DNA from: Pseudochelatococcus lubricantis
GTDB taxonomy: Bacteria; Pseudomonadota; Alphaproteobacteria; Rhizobiales; Beijerinckiaceae
DNA: 64,000 bases
Direction of reading: 5' to 3'
Assembly (NCBI RefSeq): GCF_042432495.1
Contig: NZ_JBHLXC010000001.1
Location: forward strand, 1 to 64,000
Part shown: positions 18,341 through 27,118 of the stretch, in pieces
How positions within the stretch are numbered: position 1 is the stretch's first letter
How the letters are laid out: each line of letters starts with the position of its first letter
Position numbers and translations under genes: made by a program
The notes under the pieces: generated by a model
Told to the model about the DNA's origin: nothing
What the model saw: only the letters and a program-made list of their open reading frames with translations
Databases searched by the model: none

Positions 18341-18407
18341 TCCGGAATGCTAGCCTCCCATTCATTGGAACCGGAGAAAACCGGCCTTACGTCTGGGAGG
18401 AAAAACG

Positions 18408-20246
18408 ATGAAACGCAAAGCCACGCTTGTGGCGGCCGCCAGCTTTCTGGCGCTCGTGCTCGCTGCACCCGCCATGGCCGATGTCGGCTGGGACGACATC
18501 CGTAACGATGCGGAAACGACGGAAGACGTGCTGATGTACGGTTTCGGGCCGAAGGCGCAACGCTTCAGCCCGCTCGATGCCGTCAATGTCGAGACGGTGA
18601 AGAACCTCGTCCCCGCATGGTCCTTCTCTTTCGGGGACGAGCGCCAGCGCGGCCAGGAGGCGCAGGCCATCGTCAAGGACGGCGTGATCTATGTCACGGC
18701 ATCCTACAGCCGGATGTTCGCCCTCGATGCCCGGACCGGACGCAAGCTGTGGCAGTATACCGCGCGCCTGCCGGAAGGCATCCGCCCCTGCTGCGACGTG
18801 ATCAACCGCGGCGCGGCGATCTACGGCGACAAGGTCTATATGGGACTGCTCGACGCCTCGGTCGTCGCGCTCGACCGCAAGACCGGAAAGGTCGTCTGGC
18901 ACAAGCGTTTCGGCGATTACAAGGTCGGCTATACGATTACCGGCGCCCCGACGATCATCCGCGACAGGGAAACGGGCCGCGACCTGTTGATCCATGGTTC
19001 GTCCGGCGACGAGTTCGGCGTGGTGGGCCAGCTCTTCGCCAGGGATCCCGAGACGGGCGAGGAGATATGGATGCGGCCGCTCGTGGAGGGCCATATGGGC
19101 CGCTACATGGGCAAGGACAGCACGCCGACCGGCAACCCCGACGCGCCGTCGTGGCCGCGCGACAAGAGCGGGCAGCTCGTGCAGGCGTGGCACCATGGCG
19201 GCGGCGCGCCGTGGCAGTCCGCCTCCTTCGACGAGGAGACGAACACCATCATCATCGGGGCCGGCAACCCTGCTCCGTGGAACGGCTGGGCACGCTGGCC
19301 GGGTGACAGCCTGTTCACATCCGGGCAAGCCTATGTCAACCCGACGAACGGCGAGCTGGTAGGCTTCTATCAGCATACGCCGAATGATACCTGGGATTTC
19401 TCCGGCAACAACGAGATCATTCTCTTCGACTACACGGACAAGGACGGCAAGAAACATCGGGCCGGCGCCCACGCCGACCGTAACGGGTTCTTCTACGTGA
19501 CGGACATCGACGCGCTTTCGAAGCGCGGCGGCGAGATCAACCGTCCCAAGGCGTTGCTCAACGCCTTCCCCTTCGTGGACGGGATCACGTGGGCCAAGGG
19601 CATCGATCTTGAGACCGGCCGCCCGATCGAAGTCGAGGGCCAGCGTCCGCCTCCGCCCGCGGAAGGGCAGAGCAAGGGGCCCGTTGCGCAGATTTCGCCG
19701 CCATTCCTGGGCGGCAAGAACTGGAATCCGATGTCCTACAGCCCGAAGACCGGCCTCTTTTACATCCCGGCGAACCACTGGCAGGAGGATTTCTGGGCAG
19801 AGAAGGTGAACTACGCGCCCGGCGCCGCCTATCTCGGCATGGGCTTCACCATCAAGAAGAAATTCGAGGACCACGTCGGCATCCTGCGCGCCATGGACCC
19901 CGCGACGGGCAAGATAAAGTGGGAGCACAAGGAGGAGATGCCGCTCTGGGCAGGCACGCTGGCCACGGAGGGAGGGCTCGTCCTCACCGGCACGTCGGAC
20001 GGCTACTTCAAGGCGTTCAACGCCGAGACGGGCGAAGAGTTGTGGAAGTTCCAGACCGGCTCGGGGATCGTCTCGTCCCCCATCACCTGGACAATGGATG
20101 GCGAGCAGTACATCGGCGTGGCGTCGGGCTACGGCGGCGCGGTGCCTCTCTGGGGCGGCGACATGGCCAAGATGACGCGCAACGTGAGTCAGGGCGGATC
20201 GTTCTGGGTATTCAGGCTGTCCGACATCAAACAGGCACGGAAGTAG
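18408..20246 (+). CDS. exaA: PQQ-dependent alcohol dehydrogenase, ExaA/PedE type (calcium form)
   Basis: Periplasmic quinoprotein that oxidises primary alcohols to aldehydes and passes electrons to a cytochrome c. It has a Sec signal peptide (cleavage near residue 24, APAMA) and an eight-bladed propeller of about 590 residues. The vicinal cysteine pair C128-C129 stacks on PQQ. Metal and active-site residues are E202, N287 (GNP) and D330. Two positions after D330 is S332, where lanthanide enzymes (XoxF, PedH) carry Asp, so this should be a calcium enzyme. GGGAGG lies eight bases before the ATG. No cytochrome c550 or pqq gene is in the window. Confidence 0.92.
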   Translation: MKRKATLVAAASFLALVLAAPAMADVGWDDIRNDAETTEDVLMYGFGPKAQRFSPLDAVNVETVKNLVPAWSFSFGDERQRGQEAQAIVKDGVIYVTASYSRMFALDARTGRKLWQYTARLPEGIRPCCDVINRGAAIYGDKVYMGLLDASVVALDRKTGKVVWHKRFGDYKVGYTITGAPTIIRDRETGRDLLIHGSSGDEFGVVGQLFARDPETGEEIWMRPLVEGHMGRYMGKDSTPTGNPDAPSWPRDKSGQLVQAWHHGGGAPWQSASFDEETNTIIIGAGNPAPWNGWARWPGDSLFTSGQAYVNPTNGELVGFYQHTPNDTWDFSGNNEIILFDYTDKDGKKHRAGAHADRNGFFYVTDIDALSKRGGEINRPKALLNAFPFVDGITWAKGIDLETGRPIEVEGQRPPPPAEGQSKGPVAQISPPFLGGKNWNPMSYSPKTGLFYIPANHWQEDFWAEKVNYAPGAAYLGMGFTIKKKFEDHVGILRAMDPATGKIKWEHKEEMPLWAGTLATEGGLVLTGTSDGYFKAFNAETGEELWKFQTGSGIVSSPITWTMDGEQYIGVASGYGGAVPLWGGDMAKMTRNVSQGGSFWVFRLSDIKQARK

Positions 20247-20264
20247 ACAGGTCCGGTCCCTTCG

Positions 20265-20286
20265 GCACCGGTTCCGGCCGGTGCCT
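20265..20286 (+). terminator. stem-loop after exaA
   Basis: Perfect eight-base arms GGCACCGG and CCGGTGCC with a 6-base loop, followed by TTCCTC, 18 bp after the exaA stop and before the pentapeptide-repeat gene. It could terminate or attenuate read-through. Confidence 0.55.
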
Positions 20287-20308
20287 TCCTCGCCGCTGTG
20301 AGACAATC

Positions 20309-20911
20309 ATGAAAACTCTCGTCATGGCCTTTCTCGTCGCCCTTGTGCCATTCGCCGCCTCGGCTGAGGAGAAGTTCTGGAGTTACGACGGGCCGGATCC
20401 CGGTTCCGACGGTGTGGTGGTGATCAATGGATGCCGCATCGAGCCGCGCACCCGGTGTCCCGGCGCGGACTTGCGTCACGCCAATCTCAAGGGCAGCAAC
20501 CTCGCGGGCGCCGATCTGCGCGGCGCCCGGCTTGCGCGCGCCAACCTCTCCGGCGCCAATCTCCGCGGCGCCAACCTCGACGGCGCGGATCTGAAGGCTG
20601 CGCGGCTTGAACGCGCGTTCCTGCAGGGCAGTTCCGCCAGGCAAGCCGACATGCGTGGCGCGAACCTCGAACATGCTCGCGCGGCCGGTTCGGACTGGTC
20701 CCGCGCCGATCTCACGGCCGCCGATCTCGAAATGCTCCAGGGCAGCAAGCTCAACCTGAAGGGCGCGAACCTGACGGACGCCAACCTGCAGGAGACCAAG
20801 TTATACGATGCCAATCTCGCCGACGCGATCCTGGAGGGGACCAGCCAGGCCTTCGCGATCTTTCAAGGCACCTGGATGGAAGGCTGTCGCGGCTGCCCCG
20901 TCAACTGGTGA
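20309..20911 (+). CDS. exported pentapeptide-repeat protein
   Basis: A 200-aa protein with a Sec signal peptide (about residues 1-19, AASAEE). It is followed by tandem A(D/N)LxG-type pentapeptides between about residues 52 and 180, such as GADLRGARLARANLSGANL, which fold as a right-handed quadrilateral beta-helix. Cysteines near residues 42 and 50 and a pair near the C-terminus (GCRGCP) could form disulfides in the periplasm. It directly follows exaA, so a structural or protective role near the dehydrogenase is conceivable. No biochemical function can be assigned. Confidence 0.8.
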   Translation: MKTLVMAFLVALVPFAASAEEKFWSYDGPDPGSDGVVVINGCRIEPRTRCPGADLRHANLKGSNLAGADLRGARLARANLSGANLRGANLDGADLKAARLERAFLQGSSARQADMRGANLEHARAAGSDWSRADLTAADLEMLQGSKLNLKGANLTDANLQETKLYDANLADAILEGTSQAFAIFQGTWMEGCRGCPVNW

Positions 20912-21134
20912 AAAGCGGAACGAGCAGTCATCAACAGCGTCCTCCGCTATCGTGACAGTTGACTGAAACGCTGACGCATCAAACCGCCATCTGCAGCGGA
21001 GTATCAGCAGGTTGGCGCCTGCCCCGAACGTCATCACGGGGTACGACCTCAAAAAGCAACCATAACCCCGGCACGGGAACAGCGCCAATCGCCGCGACGG
21101 TGGGCTGGGATTTTGCGATCCGCTGTCGGAGCCG

Positions 21135-21419
21135 TCACAGACCTTCGACGATCACGAGCTGGGTTTCGGCCGCGCCTTCCCTGCGGCGGCGGGCTTCCTG
21201 ATACTCGGGTGAATCGTAGCAGGCCCGGGCGCTGGCAAGATCCGGAAAGCGGATCACCACATGGCGTTGCAGCGCTGGTCCCTCAAGCGTCTCAAACGCG
21301 CCGCCACGCGCCAGAAACTCCGCTCCGTAACGGGCGAAGGCAGTGGCGGCCTGCTCCCGATAGCCCGCATAAGCCTCGGGGTCGGTGATCGTTACATGGG
21401 CAATCCAGTAGGCGGTCAT
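21135..21419 (-). CDS. DUF1330 family protein
   Basis: A 94-aa protein of the DUF1330 family (dimeric alpha/beta-barrel fold). It begins MTAYWIAHVTITDPEAYAGY and contains HVVIRFPDLASARACYDSPE, both family hallmarks. Its ATG overlaps the stop of the GntR gene (ATGA), so the two are co-translated. The family includes poorly characterised small proteins often found in catabolic clusters. An isomerase or decarboxylase-like role in the adjacent pathway is possible but unproven. Confidence 0.85.
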   Translation of the reverse strand: MTAYWIAHVTITDPEAYAGYREQAATAFARYGAEFLARGGAFETLEGPALQRHVVIRFPDLASARACYDSPEYQEARRRREGAAETQLVIVEGL

Positions 21420-22132
21420 CGGCCGGATTTTCCTTTTTTGGGAGCGGATGTCTCGCTGGCGTCGAGAAGGCGGCCGGCGATCATGGCCGCTTCTGTCAGG
21501 TGATCGCGAACGGCTTGCGCGGCGGTTTCCGGCTGGCGCGACAGGATCGCCTCGGCGATGCGCTGCATCCGCGCGTGGCCTGAAACATGACGCTCCTTCG
21601 AGGCCAGCGTCAGTGCGCGCAGCCGCGATATGCGACCGTTCAGACGCTGCACGATTTCCCACGCGATATGATGCCCCGCCGACGTGAAGATCACCTCGTA
21701 AAAACGGGTCGTCGCATCATAAAGAACCTGCGGGTCCGTCGAGGAAAACGCTTCTTCGAGGTTCTTCAATGCGCCTGAAAGCGCAGCTCGCGACCTGTCA
21801 TCCAGAAAACGCGCGCAATCGGCGGCTGCCGCGGATTCCAGCCGCAGGCGGATGTCGTAGATCTGCCGAGCCGTGTCTCGGTCCAGCGTGGCAACCACCG
21901 GGCCGCTGCGGGGCATGATCTCGACCAGCCCTTCCGCCTCCAGATAGCGGATCGCCTCCCGCACGACCGAGCGCGAGACACCGAGCTGGTCGACCAGAGT
22001 GCGTTCGACCAGCCGGTAACCCGAAGGAAGCTGTCCGGACATGATCGCGGCGCGCAGGCGCTCGATTGCGATCTCCCGCAGCGTTTGGGGCACATGCTCA
22101 ATGCGTAGGCCGATGAACTGTTCGTTTTCCAT
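21416..22132 (-). CDS. GntR family regulator, FCD (FadR-like) subfamily
   Basis: A 238-aa ligand-responsive regulator. An N-terminal winged helix (IAIERLRAAIMSGQLPSGYR, then VSRSVVREAIRYLEAEGLVE) is followed by an all-helical FCD effector domain with candidate metal-binding histidines (HHIAWEIVQR, and HARMQRIAEAI). I chose the ATG preceded by AAGG seven bases upstream; a GTG two codons earlier is possible. It is divergent from the catabolic operon, with a perfect palindrome in between. It probably represses both directions until an acid intermediate binds. Confidence 0.88.
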   Translation of the reverse strand: MENEQFIGLRIEHVPQTLREIAIERLRAAIMSGQLPSGYRLVERTLVDQLGVSRSVVREAIRYLEAEGLVEIMPRSGPVVATLDRDTARQIYDIRLRLESAAAADCARFLDDRSRAALSGALKNLEEAFSSTDPQVLYDATTRFYEVIFTSAGHHIAWEIVQRLNGRISRLRALTLASKERHVSGHARMQRIAEAILSRQPETAAQAVRDHLTEAAMIAGRLLDASETSAPKKGKSGR

Positions 22133-22174
22133 GCACACACCTTACCCTGCGCAGAAAAAATGCACAACATATTA

Positions 22175-22207
22175 TTGACAGATGGTATGTTGGTATACCA
22201 AGATAAT
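22175..22207. promoter_or_regulatory. promoter with GntR operator for the AA_synth/monooxygenase operon
   Basis: A consensus -35 (TTGACA, 22175-22180) is followed by the perfect palindrome TTGGTATACCAA (22190-22201) and an A+T-rich GATAAT (22202-22207). The palindrome fits the FadR-subfamily pattern (TGGTnnnACCA) and lies where a bound repressor would occlude the polymerase. The TTGACA-GATAAT spacing of 21 bp is longer than ideal, so the exact -10 is uncertain. Confidence 0.7.
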
Positions 22208-22241
22208 TGGACAGCAAGGAGAATCGTAAAGGATAGGTGCA

Positions 22242-22844
22242 ATGGCTGCTGAAATTCGAAAAACCCTTCTGACCGTCGAAACGATCCTGATCGAAGGTGG
22301 CCGCGCCGCGCCGCGCCCCCTGAAGCTCATTGCGGCGGCGGCCGTCGTCCGCAATCCCTGGGCGGGCCGTGGCTTTGTCGAGGATCTGAAGCCCGAGATT
22401 CATGCGGTCGCTCCGGAACTGGGCGAGTTGCTGACGAAGATGATCATCGATACAACGGGCTCTGGCGAGGCGGTCGAGGGTTATGGCAAGGCGGCGGTTG
22501 TCGGGCTGGATGGCGAGCTGGAGCACGCCAACGCACTGATCCACACCCTGCGGTTCGGCAACCATTACAGAAGCGCGGTCGGGGCGAAGTCCTATCTGGC
22601 TTTCACGAATACACGCGGCCCCGCCAACTCCCCGATCCTGATCCCGCTCATGGACAAGAACGACGAAGGCCGCCGGTCGCACTACCTGACCATCCAGTTC
22701 GCCATTCCCGACGCTCCGGCGGCGGATGAAATCGTGGTGGCGCTCGGAGCCTCCATCGGCGGCCGCCCGCATCACCGTATCGGCGACCGCTATCAGGATC
22801 TGAAGGATCTGGGTCATGACGTTTCGAACCCTGCCGCTGTCTGA
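22242..22844 (+). CDS. AA_synth family protein (PF06684)
   Basis: A 200-aa cytoplasmic protein of the so-called amino acid synthesis family. Recognisable stretches are RKTLLTVETILIEGG near the N-terminus, VVRNPWAGRGFVEDL, GKAAVVGLDGELEHANAL and the C-terminal ASIGGRPHHRIGDRYQD. The reaction is not established for the family despite its name. It is the first gene of the operon after the GntR operator and its end overlaps the next gene by 29 bases. This placement implies an early or central catabolic step rather than biosynthesis. Confidence 0.82.
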   Translation: MAAEIRKTLLTVETILIEGGRAAPRPLKLIAAAAVVRNPWAGRGFVEDLKPEIHAVAPELGELLTKMIIDTTGSGEAVEGYGKAAVVGLDGELEHANALIHTLRFGNHYRSAVGAKSYLAFTNTRGPANSPILIPLMDKNDEGRRSHYLTIQFAIPDAPAADEIVVALGASIGGRPHHRIGDRYQDLKDLGHDVSNPAAV

Positions 22845-23631
22845 CGGCAGTATCGTTCGGCTGATCGAGAGTGGTCCGCGTGGCGGCGCGAACAGCGCGC
22901 CGTTGCTGCTTATCCACGGTGTAGGAATGCGCGCGGAGGCATGGAAGCCGCAGATTGAGGAGCTTTCGCGCAGTCACCATGTGATCGCCGTCGACATGCC
23001 CGGCCATGGCGGCAGTTCACCTTTGTCGCCGGATGCGCGCCTGCCAGATTTCGTCGGCTGGGCTGCGCGTCTGGTAGAGGCGCTGGGAGAGGGGCCGGTC
23101 AATCTGGCGGGCCATTCGATGGGCGCTCTGGTATCCGCCGGGCTCGCCGTGGAGCGTCCCGATCTGGTCGTGCGCGTCGCGCTGCTGAATGCGGTCCATC
23201 GGCGCAGTCCGGAAGCGCGGAACGCAGTCATCGCCCGCGCCGCCGAGATATCCGGTGGAGACGGACGCATCGACGGGCCGCTTTCTCGTTGGTTTGGCGA
23301 CGATCAGGATGATATCCGCGCCATGGTGGCCGACTGGCTGGCCGGGATGGATCTCCGGGGTTACGCGACGGCGTACCGCTCTTTCGCGGAGGGCGACACC
23401 GTCTATGCCGATCGCTTGTCGCAGATCCGTTGTCCCGCACTGCTGCTGACTGGCGAGCATGATCTCAACTCCAGCGCGCAGATGAGCCGCGACATGGCGG
23501 CGGCCATTCCGCTGGGCGAGGCGGTGATCGTTCCCGGCCATCGTCATATGGTCAACCTGACCGCTCCCGCCATCGTCAACGATGCCCTGAAAGACTGGCT
23601 CAGCCGGAGTATAGCCTATGACTGCGTTTGA
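22816..23631 (+). CDS. alpha/beta hydrolase
   Basis: A 271-aa cytoplasmic hydrolase of the alpha/beta fold. The nucleophile elbow GHSMG places S101 as nucleophile. D216 in TGEHD and H244 (or H242) in PGHRHM complete the triad, and the oxyanion segment is HGVGMRAEAW. It is probably an esterase, lactonase or carbon-carbon hydrolase acting on a product of the monooxygenase step. It overlaps both neighbours (29 bases upstream, 14 downstream), so it is firmly in the operon. Confidence 0.87.
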   Translation: MTFRTLPLSDGSIVRLIESGPRGGANSAPLLLIHGVGMRAEAWKPQIEELSRSHHVIAVDMPGHGGSSPLSPDARLPDFVGWAARLVEALGEGPVNLAGHSMGALVSAGLAVERPDLVVRVALLNAVHRRSPEARNAVIARAAEISGGDGRIDGPLSRWFGDDQDDIRAMVADWLAGMDLRGYATAYRSFAEGDTVYADRLSQIRCPALLLTGEHDLNSSAQMSRDMAAAIPLGEAVIVPGHRHMVNLTAPAIVNDALKDWLSRSIAYDCV

Positions 23632-24523
23632 TCCGCGCGCCCTGCGCGACGCCTTCGGGTGTTTCATGACCGGCGTCACAGTGGTCACCACCACGGGCCC
23701 CGCCGGCGAGCCTGTCGGCTTCACGGCGAACTCGTTTTCCTCCGTCTCCCTCGATCCGCCGCTGCTGCTCGTCTCGATCGGCCGCAGCTCGCGCAACTTC
23801 GCGCATTTCGTCAACGCCGGGGGATTCGCGGTCAACGTGCTGGCCGAGGGTCAGAAAGAGGTTTCCAGCACATTCGCGCGGCCCGTCGAGGATCGCTTCG
23901 CGGACGTCGAATGGCATGCCGGGCCCGCGGGCTCGCCGGTGATCGCGGGGGCGTCGGCCTGGTTCGACTGCACCCTGTGGCAGACGGTCGAAGCCGGCGA
24001 TCATGTCATCCTGCTGGGGGAAATAAGGGGCTTCTCCGCCTCGCATGAGCCGGGGCTGGGCTACTACCGGGGCGCCTACATCACCCCGGCCGCGACGGCC
24101 GCGCAGCTCCCGGCTGGTCCCGATGTCGTGATCTCGGCCATCGTCGAGGCGGCGGGGCAGGTGTTGCTTCTGGATGACGGCGCCGGCCGCTTGAGCCTGC
24201 CGGAAGCACGTGTCGGCCGTGATGGCGTCAGGCCGGCTCTGGAGAAACTGCTCGCCAGCGTGGCGCCGGGCGCGGCTTCCGGGGAAATCTATGCCGTCTA
24301 TGAAGGCGAAGCCGAAGGACGGCAGCATATCGCCTTTCGTTGCGCCGCAACCTCGCCGGAGGCGTCACGCGGCGCATTCATTCCGCTCGAAACCGCCTGT
24401 CTGAAGGCGGTGGGCGACCCGGCCACGCGATCGATGCTGGACCGGCTTGCGACCGAAGCAAGGCTTGGCAACTACGGCGTCTACTTCGGGTCGCATGCCG
24501 AAGGTCAGGTTACACGCAAATAG
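23618..24523 (+). CDS. flavin reductase with extra C-terminal domain
   Basis: A 301-aa protein. Residues 1-160 are a flavin reductase-like domain (PF01613): FMTGVTVVTTTGPAGEPVGF, TANSFSSVSLDPPLLLVSI, and HVILLGEIRGF. Such enzymes use NAD(P)H to supply reduced FMN to a partner monooxygenase, here the luciferase-like gene immediately downstream. Residues 165-301 are additional; stand-alone reductases are about 160-190 aa. The extra part has alternating strands (VISAIVEAAGQVLLLDDG, GEIYAVYEG) that recall a degenerate Nudix-like fold without a clear Nudix box. Confidence 0.85.
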   Translation: MTAFDPRALRDAFGCFMTGVTVVTTTGPAGEPVGFTANSFSSVSLDPPLLLVSIGRSSRNFAHFVNAGGFAVNVLAEGQKEVSSTFARPVEDRFADVEWHAGPAGSPVIAGASAWFDCTLWQTVEAGDHVILLGEIRGFSASHEPGLGYYRGAYITPAATAAQLPAGPDVVISAIVEAAGQVLLLDDGAGRLSLPEARVGRDGVRPALEKLLASVAPGAASGEIYAVYEGEAEGRQHIAFRCAATSPEASRGAFIPLETACLKAVGDPATRSMLDRLATEARLGNYGVYFGSHAEGQVTRK

Positions 24524-24535
24524 AGAGGACACGGC

Positions 24536-25573
24536 ATGAAGTTTTCGCTCTTCATCCACATGGAACGTGTGTCGGCGGATCAGGACCAGAAAACGCTCTA
24601 CGAGGAAATGCTGGAGCTTTGCCGCATCGCCGACGAGGGCGGCCTGTACGCCATCTGGACCGGCGAACACCACGCCATGAATTTCACCATCTCGCCGAAT
24701 CCGTTTCTGAACCTGATCGACATCGCGCGACAGACGAAGAACGTGCGCCTTGGCACGGGCACGGTGGTCGCCCCGTTCTGGCATCCGATCCGGCTGGCGG
24801 GCGAAGCGGCGATGACCGACCTGATCACCGGCGGCCGGCTGGAGCTGGGCATTGCGCGCGGCGCTTACAGCTTCGAGTACGAGCGGATGCTGCCCGGGCT
24901 CGACGCATGGGGCGCGGGCCAGCGCATGCGTGAACTGATCCCCGCCATCAAGAAGGTGTGGCAAGGCGATTACGAGCATCAGGGCGATTTCTGGCAGTTT
25001 CCCAAAACGACGAGTGCTCCGCTGCCGGTGCAGAAGCCGCATCCGCCGATCTGGGTTGCAGCGCGTGATCCCAACAGCCACGAATTCGCCGTGGAGAACG
25101 GCTGCAACGTGCAGGTCACGCCGCTGCATCTGGGCGATGAGGAAGTCGAGAGCCTGATGGAGCGCTTCAACGCCGCCTGCGAGAAGTTCCCCGATCAGCC
25201 CCGCCCGCAAATCATGGTGCTGCGTCACACCTATGTCGCCGACAGCGAGGCAGATGCACAGCGCGGCGCTGAAGAACTGAACCTGTTTTACAATTATTTC
25301 GGCGCGTGGTTCAAAAACGAACGTCCGATCTCGATGGGCCTCATCGAGCGGCTGACGCCGGAAGATGTCGCCGCCCATCCGTTCTATTCGCCCGAAGCGA
25401 TGCGCAGGAACCAGATCGTTGGCGAGGCTCCCGAGGTCATCGCCCGCATCAAATCCTACGAGGCGCTGGGCTATGACGAATTCAGCTTCTGGATCGACAG
25501 CGGCATGAGCTTCGAGCGCAAACGCGCCTCGCTGGAGCGTTTCATCCGGGATGTCATCCCGGCTTTCGGGTGA
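24536..25573 (+). CDS. luciferase-like (LLM) flavin-dependent monooxygenase
   Basis: A 345-aa TIM-barrel oxygenase of the bacterial luciferase family (PF00296). Family stretches include GLYAIWTGEHHAMNFTISPN, VRLGTGTVVAPFWHPIRLAG and GRLELGIARGAY. It would use reduced FMN from the upstream reductase and O2 to hydroxylate, or cleave a C-N, C-S or C-C bond in, an unknown substrate. GAGG lies a few bases before the ATG, and the gene overlaps the aldehyde dehydrogenase start (GTGA). An aldehyde product consumed by that dehydrogenase fits the order. Confidence 0.87.
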   Translation: MKFSLFIHMERVSADQDQKTLYEEMLELCRIADEGGLYAIWTGEHHAMNFTISPNPFLNLIDIARQTKNVRLGTGTVVAPFWHPIRLAGEAAMTDLITGGRLELGIARGAYSFEYERMLPGLDAWGAGQRMRELIPAIKKVWQGDYEHQGDFWQFPKTTSAPLPVQKPHPPIWVAARDPNSHEFAVENGCNVQVTPLHLGDEEVESLMERFNAACEKFPDQPRPQIMVLRHTYVADSEADAQRGAEELNLFYNYFGAWFKNERPISMGLIERLTPEDVAAHPFYSPEAMRRNQIVGEAPEVIARIKSYEALGYDEFSFWIDSGMSFERKRASLERFIRDVIPAFG

Positions 25574-27042
25574 CCGGCATGCAGAGTTTTCAACACTATA
25601 TCGACGGGCGCTTCGAGGACGGGGCGGCGACCTTTGAAAGTCTCGATCCGGCTGATGGCCGCCCCTGGGCGCTGATGCCCGACGCCAGCGCGGCGGATGT
25701 GGACCGTGCGGTGCGCGCTGCCGATCGGGCGTTTACCGATCCCCGGTGGGCGGGGTTGACGGCGACCGCGCGCGGAAAGCTGCTGATGCGGCTTGCCGAA
25801 CTGGTGGAGGAGGCCGCGCCGCGTCTGGCGCGCCTGGAAACCCGTGACACCGGCAAGATCATCCGCGAGACATCGGCCCAGATCGCCTATGTGGCGGAGT
25901 ATTATCGCTATTATGCGGGGTTGGCCGACAAGATCGAAGGCGCGCACCTGCCGATCGACAAGCCGGATATGGAAGTCTGGCTGCGGCGCGAACCCGTGGG
26001 CGTCGTGGCGGCCATCGTGCCATGGAACAGCCAGCTTTTCCTGTCCGCCGTGAAGATCGGCCCGGCGCTGGCGGCCGGTTGCACGCTGGTCGTCAAGGCC
26101 AGCGAGGATGGTCCCGCGCCGTTGCTGGAATTTGCGCGACTTATCGATCAGGCCGGTTTCCCACCCGGCGTGGTCAATGTCCTGACTGGCGGTCCAGGGG
26201 CCGGCGCGGCGCTGACCACACATCCGAAGGTCGCGCATATCGCCTTCACCGGTGGGCCGGAAACCGCGCGCCACATCGTGCGCGGCTCGGCTGAGAATCT
26301 GGCCAAAACCTCGCTGGAGCTTGGCGGCAAATCTCCTTTCATCGTCTTTGACGATGCCGATCTCGACTCCGCGGCGAATGCGCAGGTCGCGGGTATCTTC
26401 GCCGCCACGGGCCAGAGCTGCGTCGCAGGTTCCAGGCTTCTGGTCCAGGAGAGTATTCGCGAGGATTTCCTCGCCCGGCTGAAGGCAAAGGCCGAGGCCG
26501 TCACGATCGGCGCGCCCGACGATATGGCGACCGAGGTCGGCCCGCTCTGCACCCGTCGCCAGCGCGACCGGATAGAGGGCGTTGTCGCGGCCTCCGTCGC
26601 CGGCGGCGCAAGGCTCGTGACCGGCGGTGCGGCGATTGCCGGTGACGGGTTCTACTTTCCTCCCACCATTCTCGACTGCTCGTCCGTGCCGGATGCGTCA
26701 TCGGTGACGGAGGAGCTTTTCGGCCCGGTCCTCTCGGTCGTGAGCTTCAGGGATGAGGACGAGGCGCTGCATCTGGCGAACGACACACGCTATGGCCTGG
26801 CATCCGGCGTGTTCACGCGTAGCCTGACCCGTGCGCATCGCATGATCAGGGGCATTCGCGCCGGCATTGTATGGGTCAACACCTACCGCGCCGTGTCGCC
26901 CATCGCGCCCTTTGGCGGGCATGGATTGTCCGGGCACGGGCGCGAAGGCGGCCTCGCCGCCGCGCTGGATTACACGACGGTCAAGACGGTCTGGCTGCGA
27001 ACCTCGGACGCTCCCATTCCGGACCCTTTCGTCATGCGTTGA
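25570..27042 (+). CDS. aldehyde dehydrogenase, NAD(P)-dependent
   Basis: A 490-aa enzyme of the ALDH superfamily. Catalytic C284 sits in GQSCVAG, the general base E250 in LELGGKSP, and N153 in IVPWNSQ. Strong similarity to the betaine/aminobutyraldehyde dehydrogenase group is suggested by the overall pattern. The GTG start in the GTGA overlap is used here; an ATG three codons later is equally plausible. It probably oxidises the aldehyde released by the preceding monooxygenase. Confidence 0.9.
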   Translation: MTGMQSFQHYIDGRFEDGAATFESLDPADGRPWALMPDASAADVDRAVRAADRAFTDPRWAGLTATARGKLLMRLAELVEEAAPRLARLETRDTGKIIRETSAQIAYVAEYYRYYAGLADKIEGAHLPIDKPDMEVWLRREPVGVVAAIVPWNSQLFLSAVKIGPALAAGCTLVVKASEDGPAPLLEFARLIDQAGFPPGVVNVLTGGPGAGAALTTHPKVAHIAFTGGPETARHIVRGSAENLAKTSLELGGKSPFIVFDDADLDSAANAQVAGIFAATGQSCVAGSRLLVQESIREDFLARLKAKAEAVTIGAPDDMATEVGPLCTRRQRDRIEGVVAASVAGGARLVTGGAAIAGDGFYFPPTILDCSSVPDASSVTEELFGPVLSVVSFRDEDEALHLANDTRYGLASGVFTRSLTRAHRMIRGIRAGIVWVNTYRAVSPIAPFGGHGLSGHGREGGLAAALDYTTVKTVWLRTSDAPIPDPFVMR

Positions 27043-27118
27043 CCATCACGCATTGAACGGTTCCGACACGGCAACAGCTGGTCGAATAAAGTGAAAATCA
27101 ACAATGGAGGGTTACGTT

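Noticed and set aside
18387..20306. Open frame of 639 codons antisense to exaA
   Set aside because: The plus strand carries the complete set of quinoprotein active-site residues; the antisense frame is compositional.
20309..20911. Pentapeptide protein as a Qnr-type quinolone-protection protein
   Set aside because: It has a signal peptide and so should be exported, whereas Qnr proteins act on cytoplasmic gyrase.
20912..21134. Possible small RNA or gene between the pentapeptide-repeat and DUF1330 genes
   Set aside because: No promoter, hairpin with T-run or plausible coding frame could be supported by eye.
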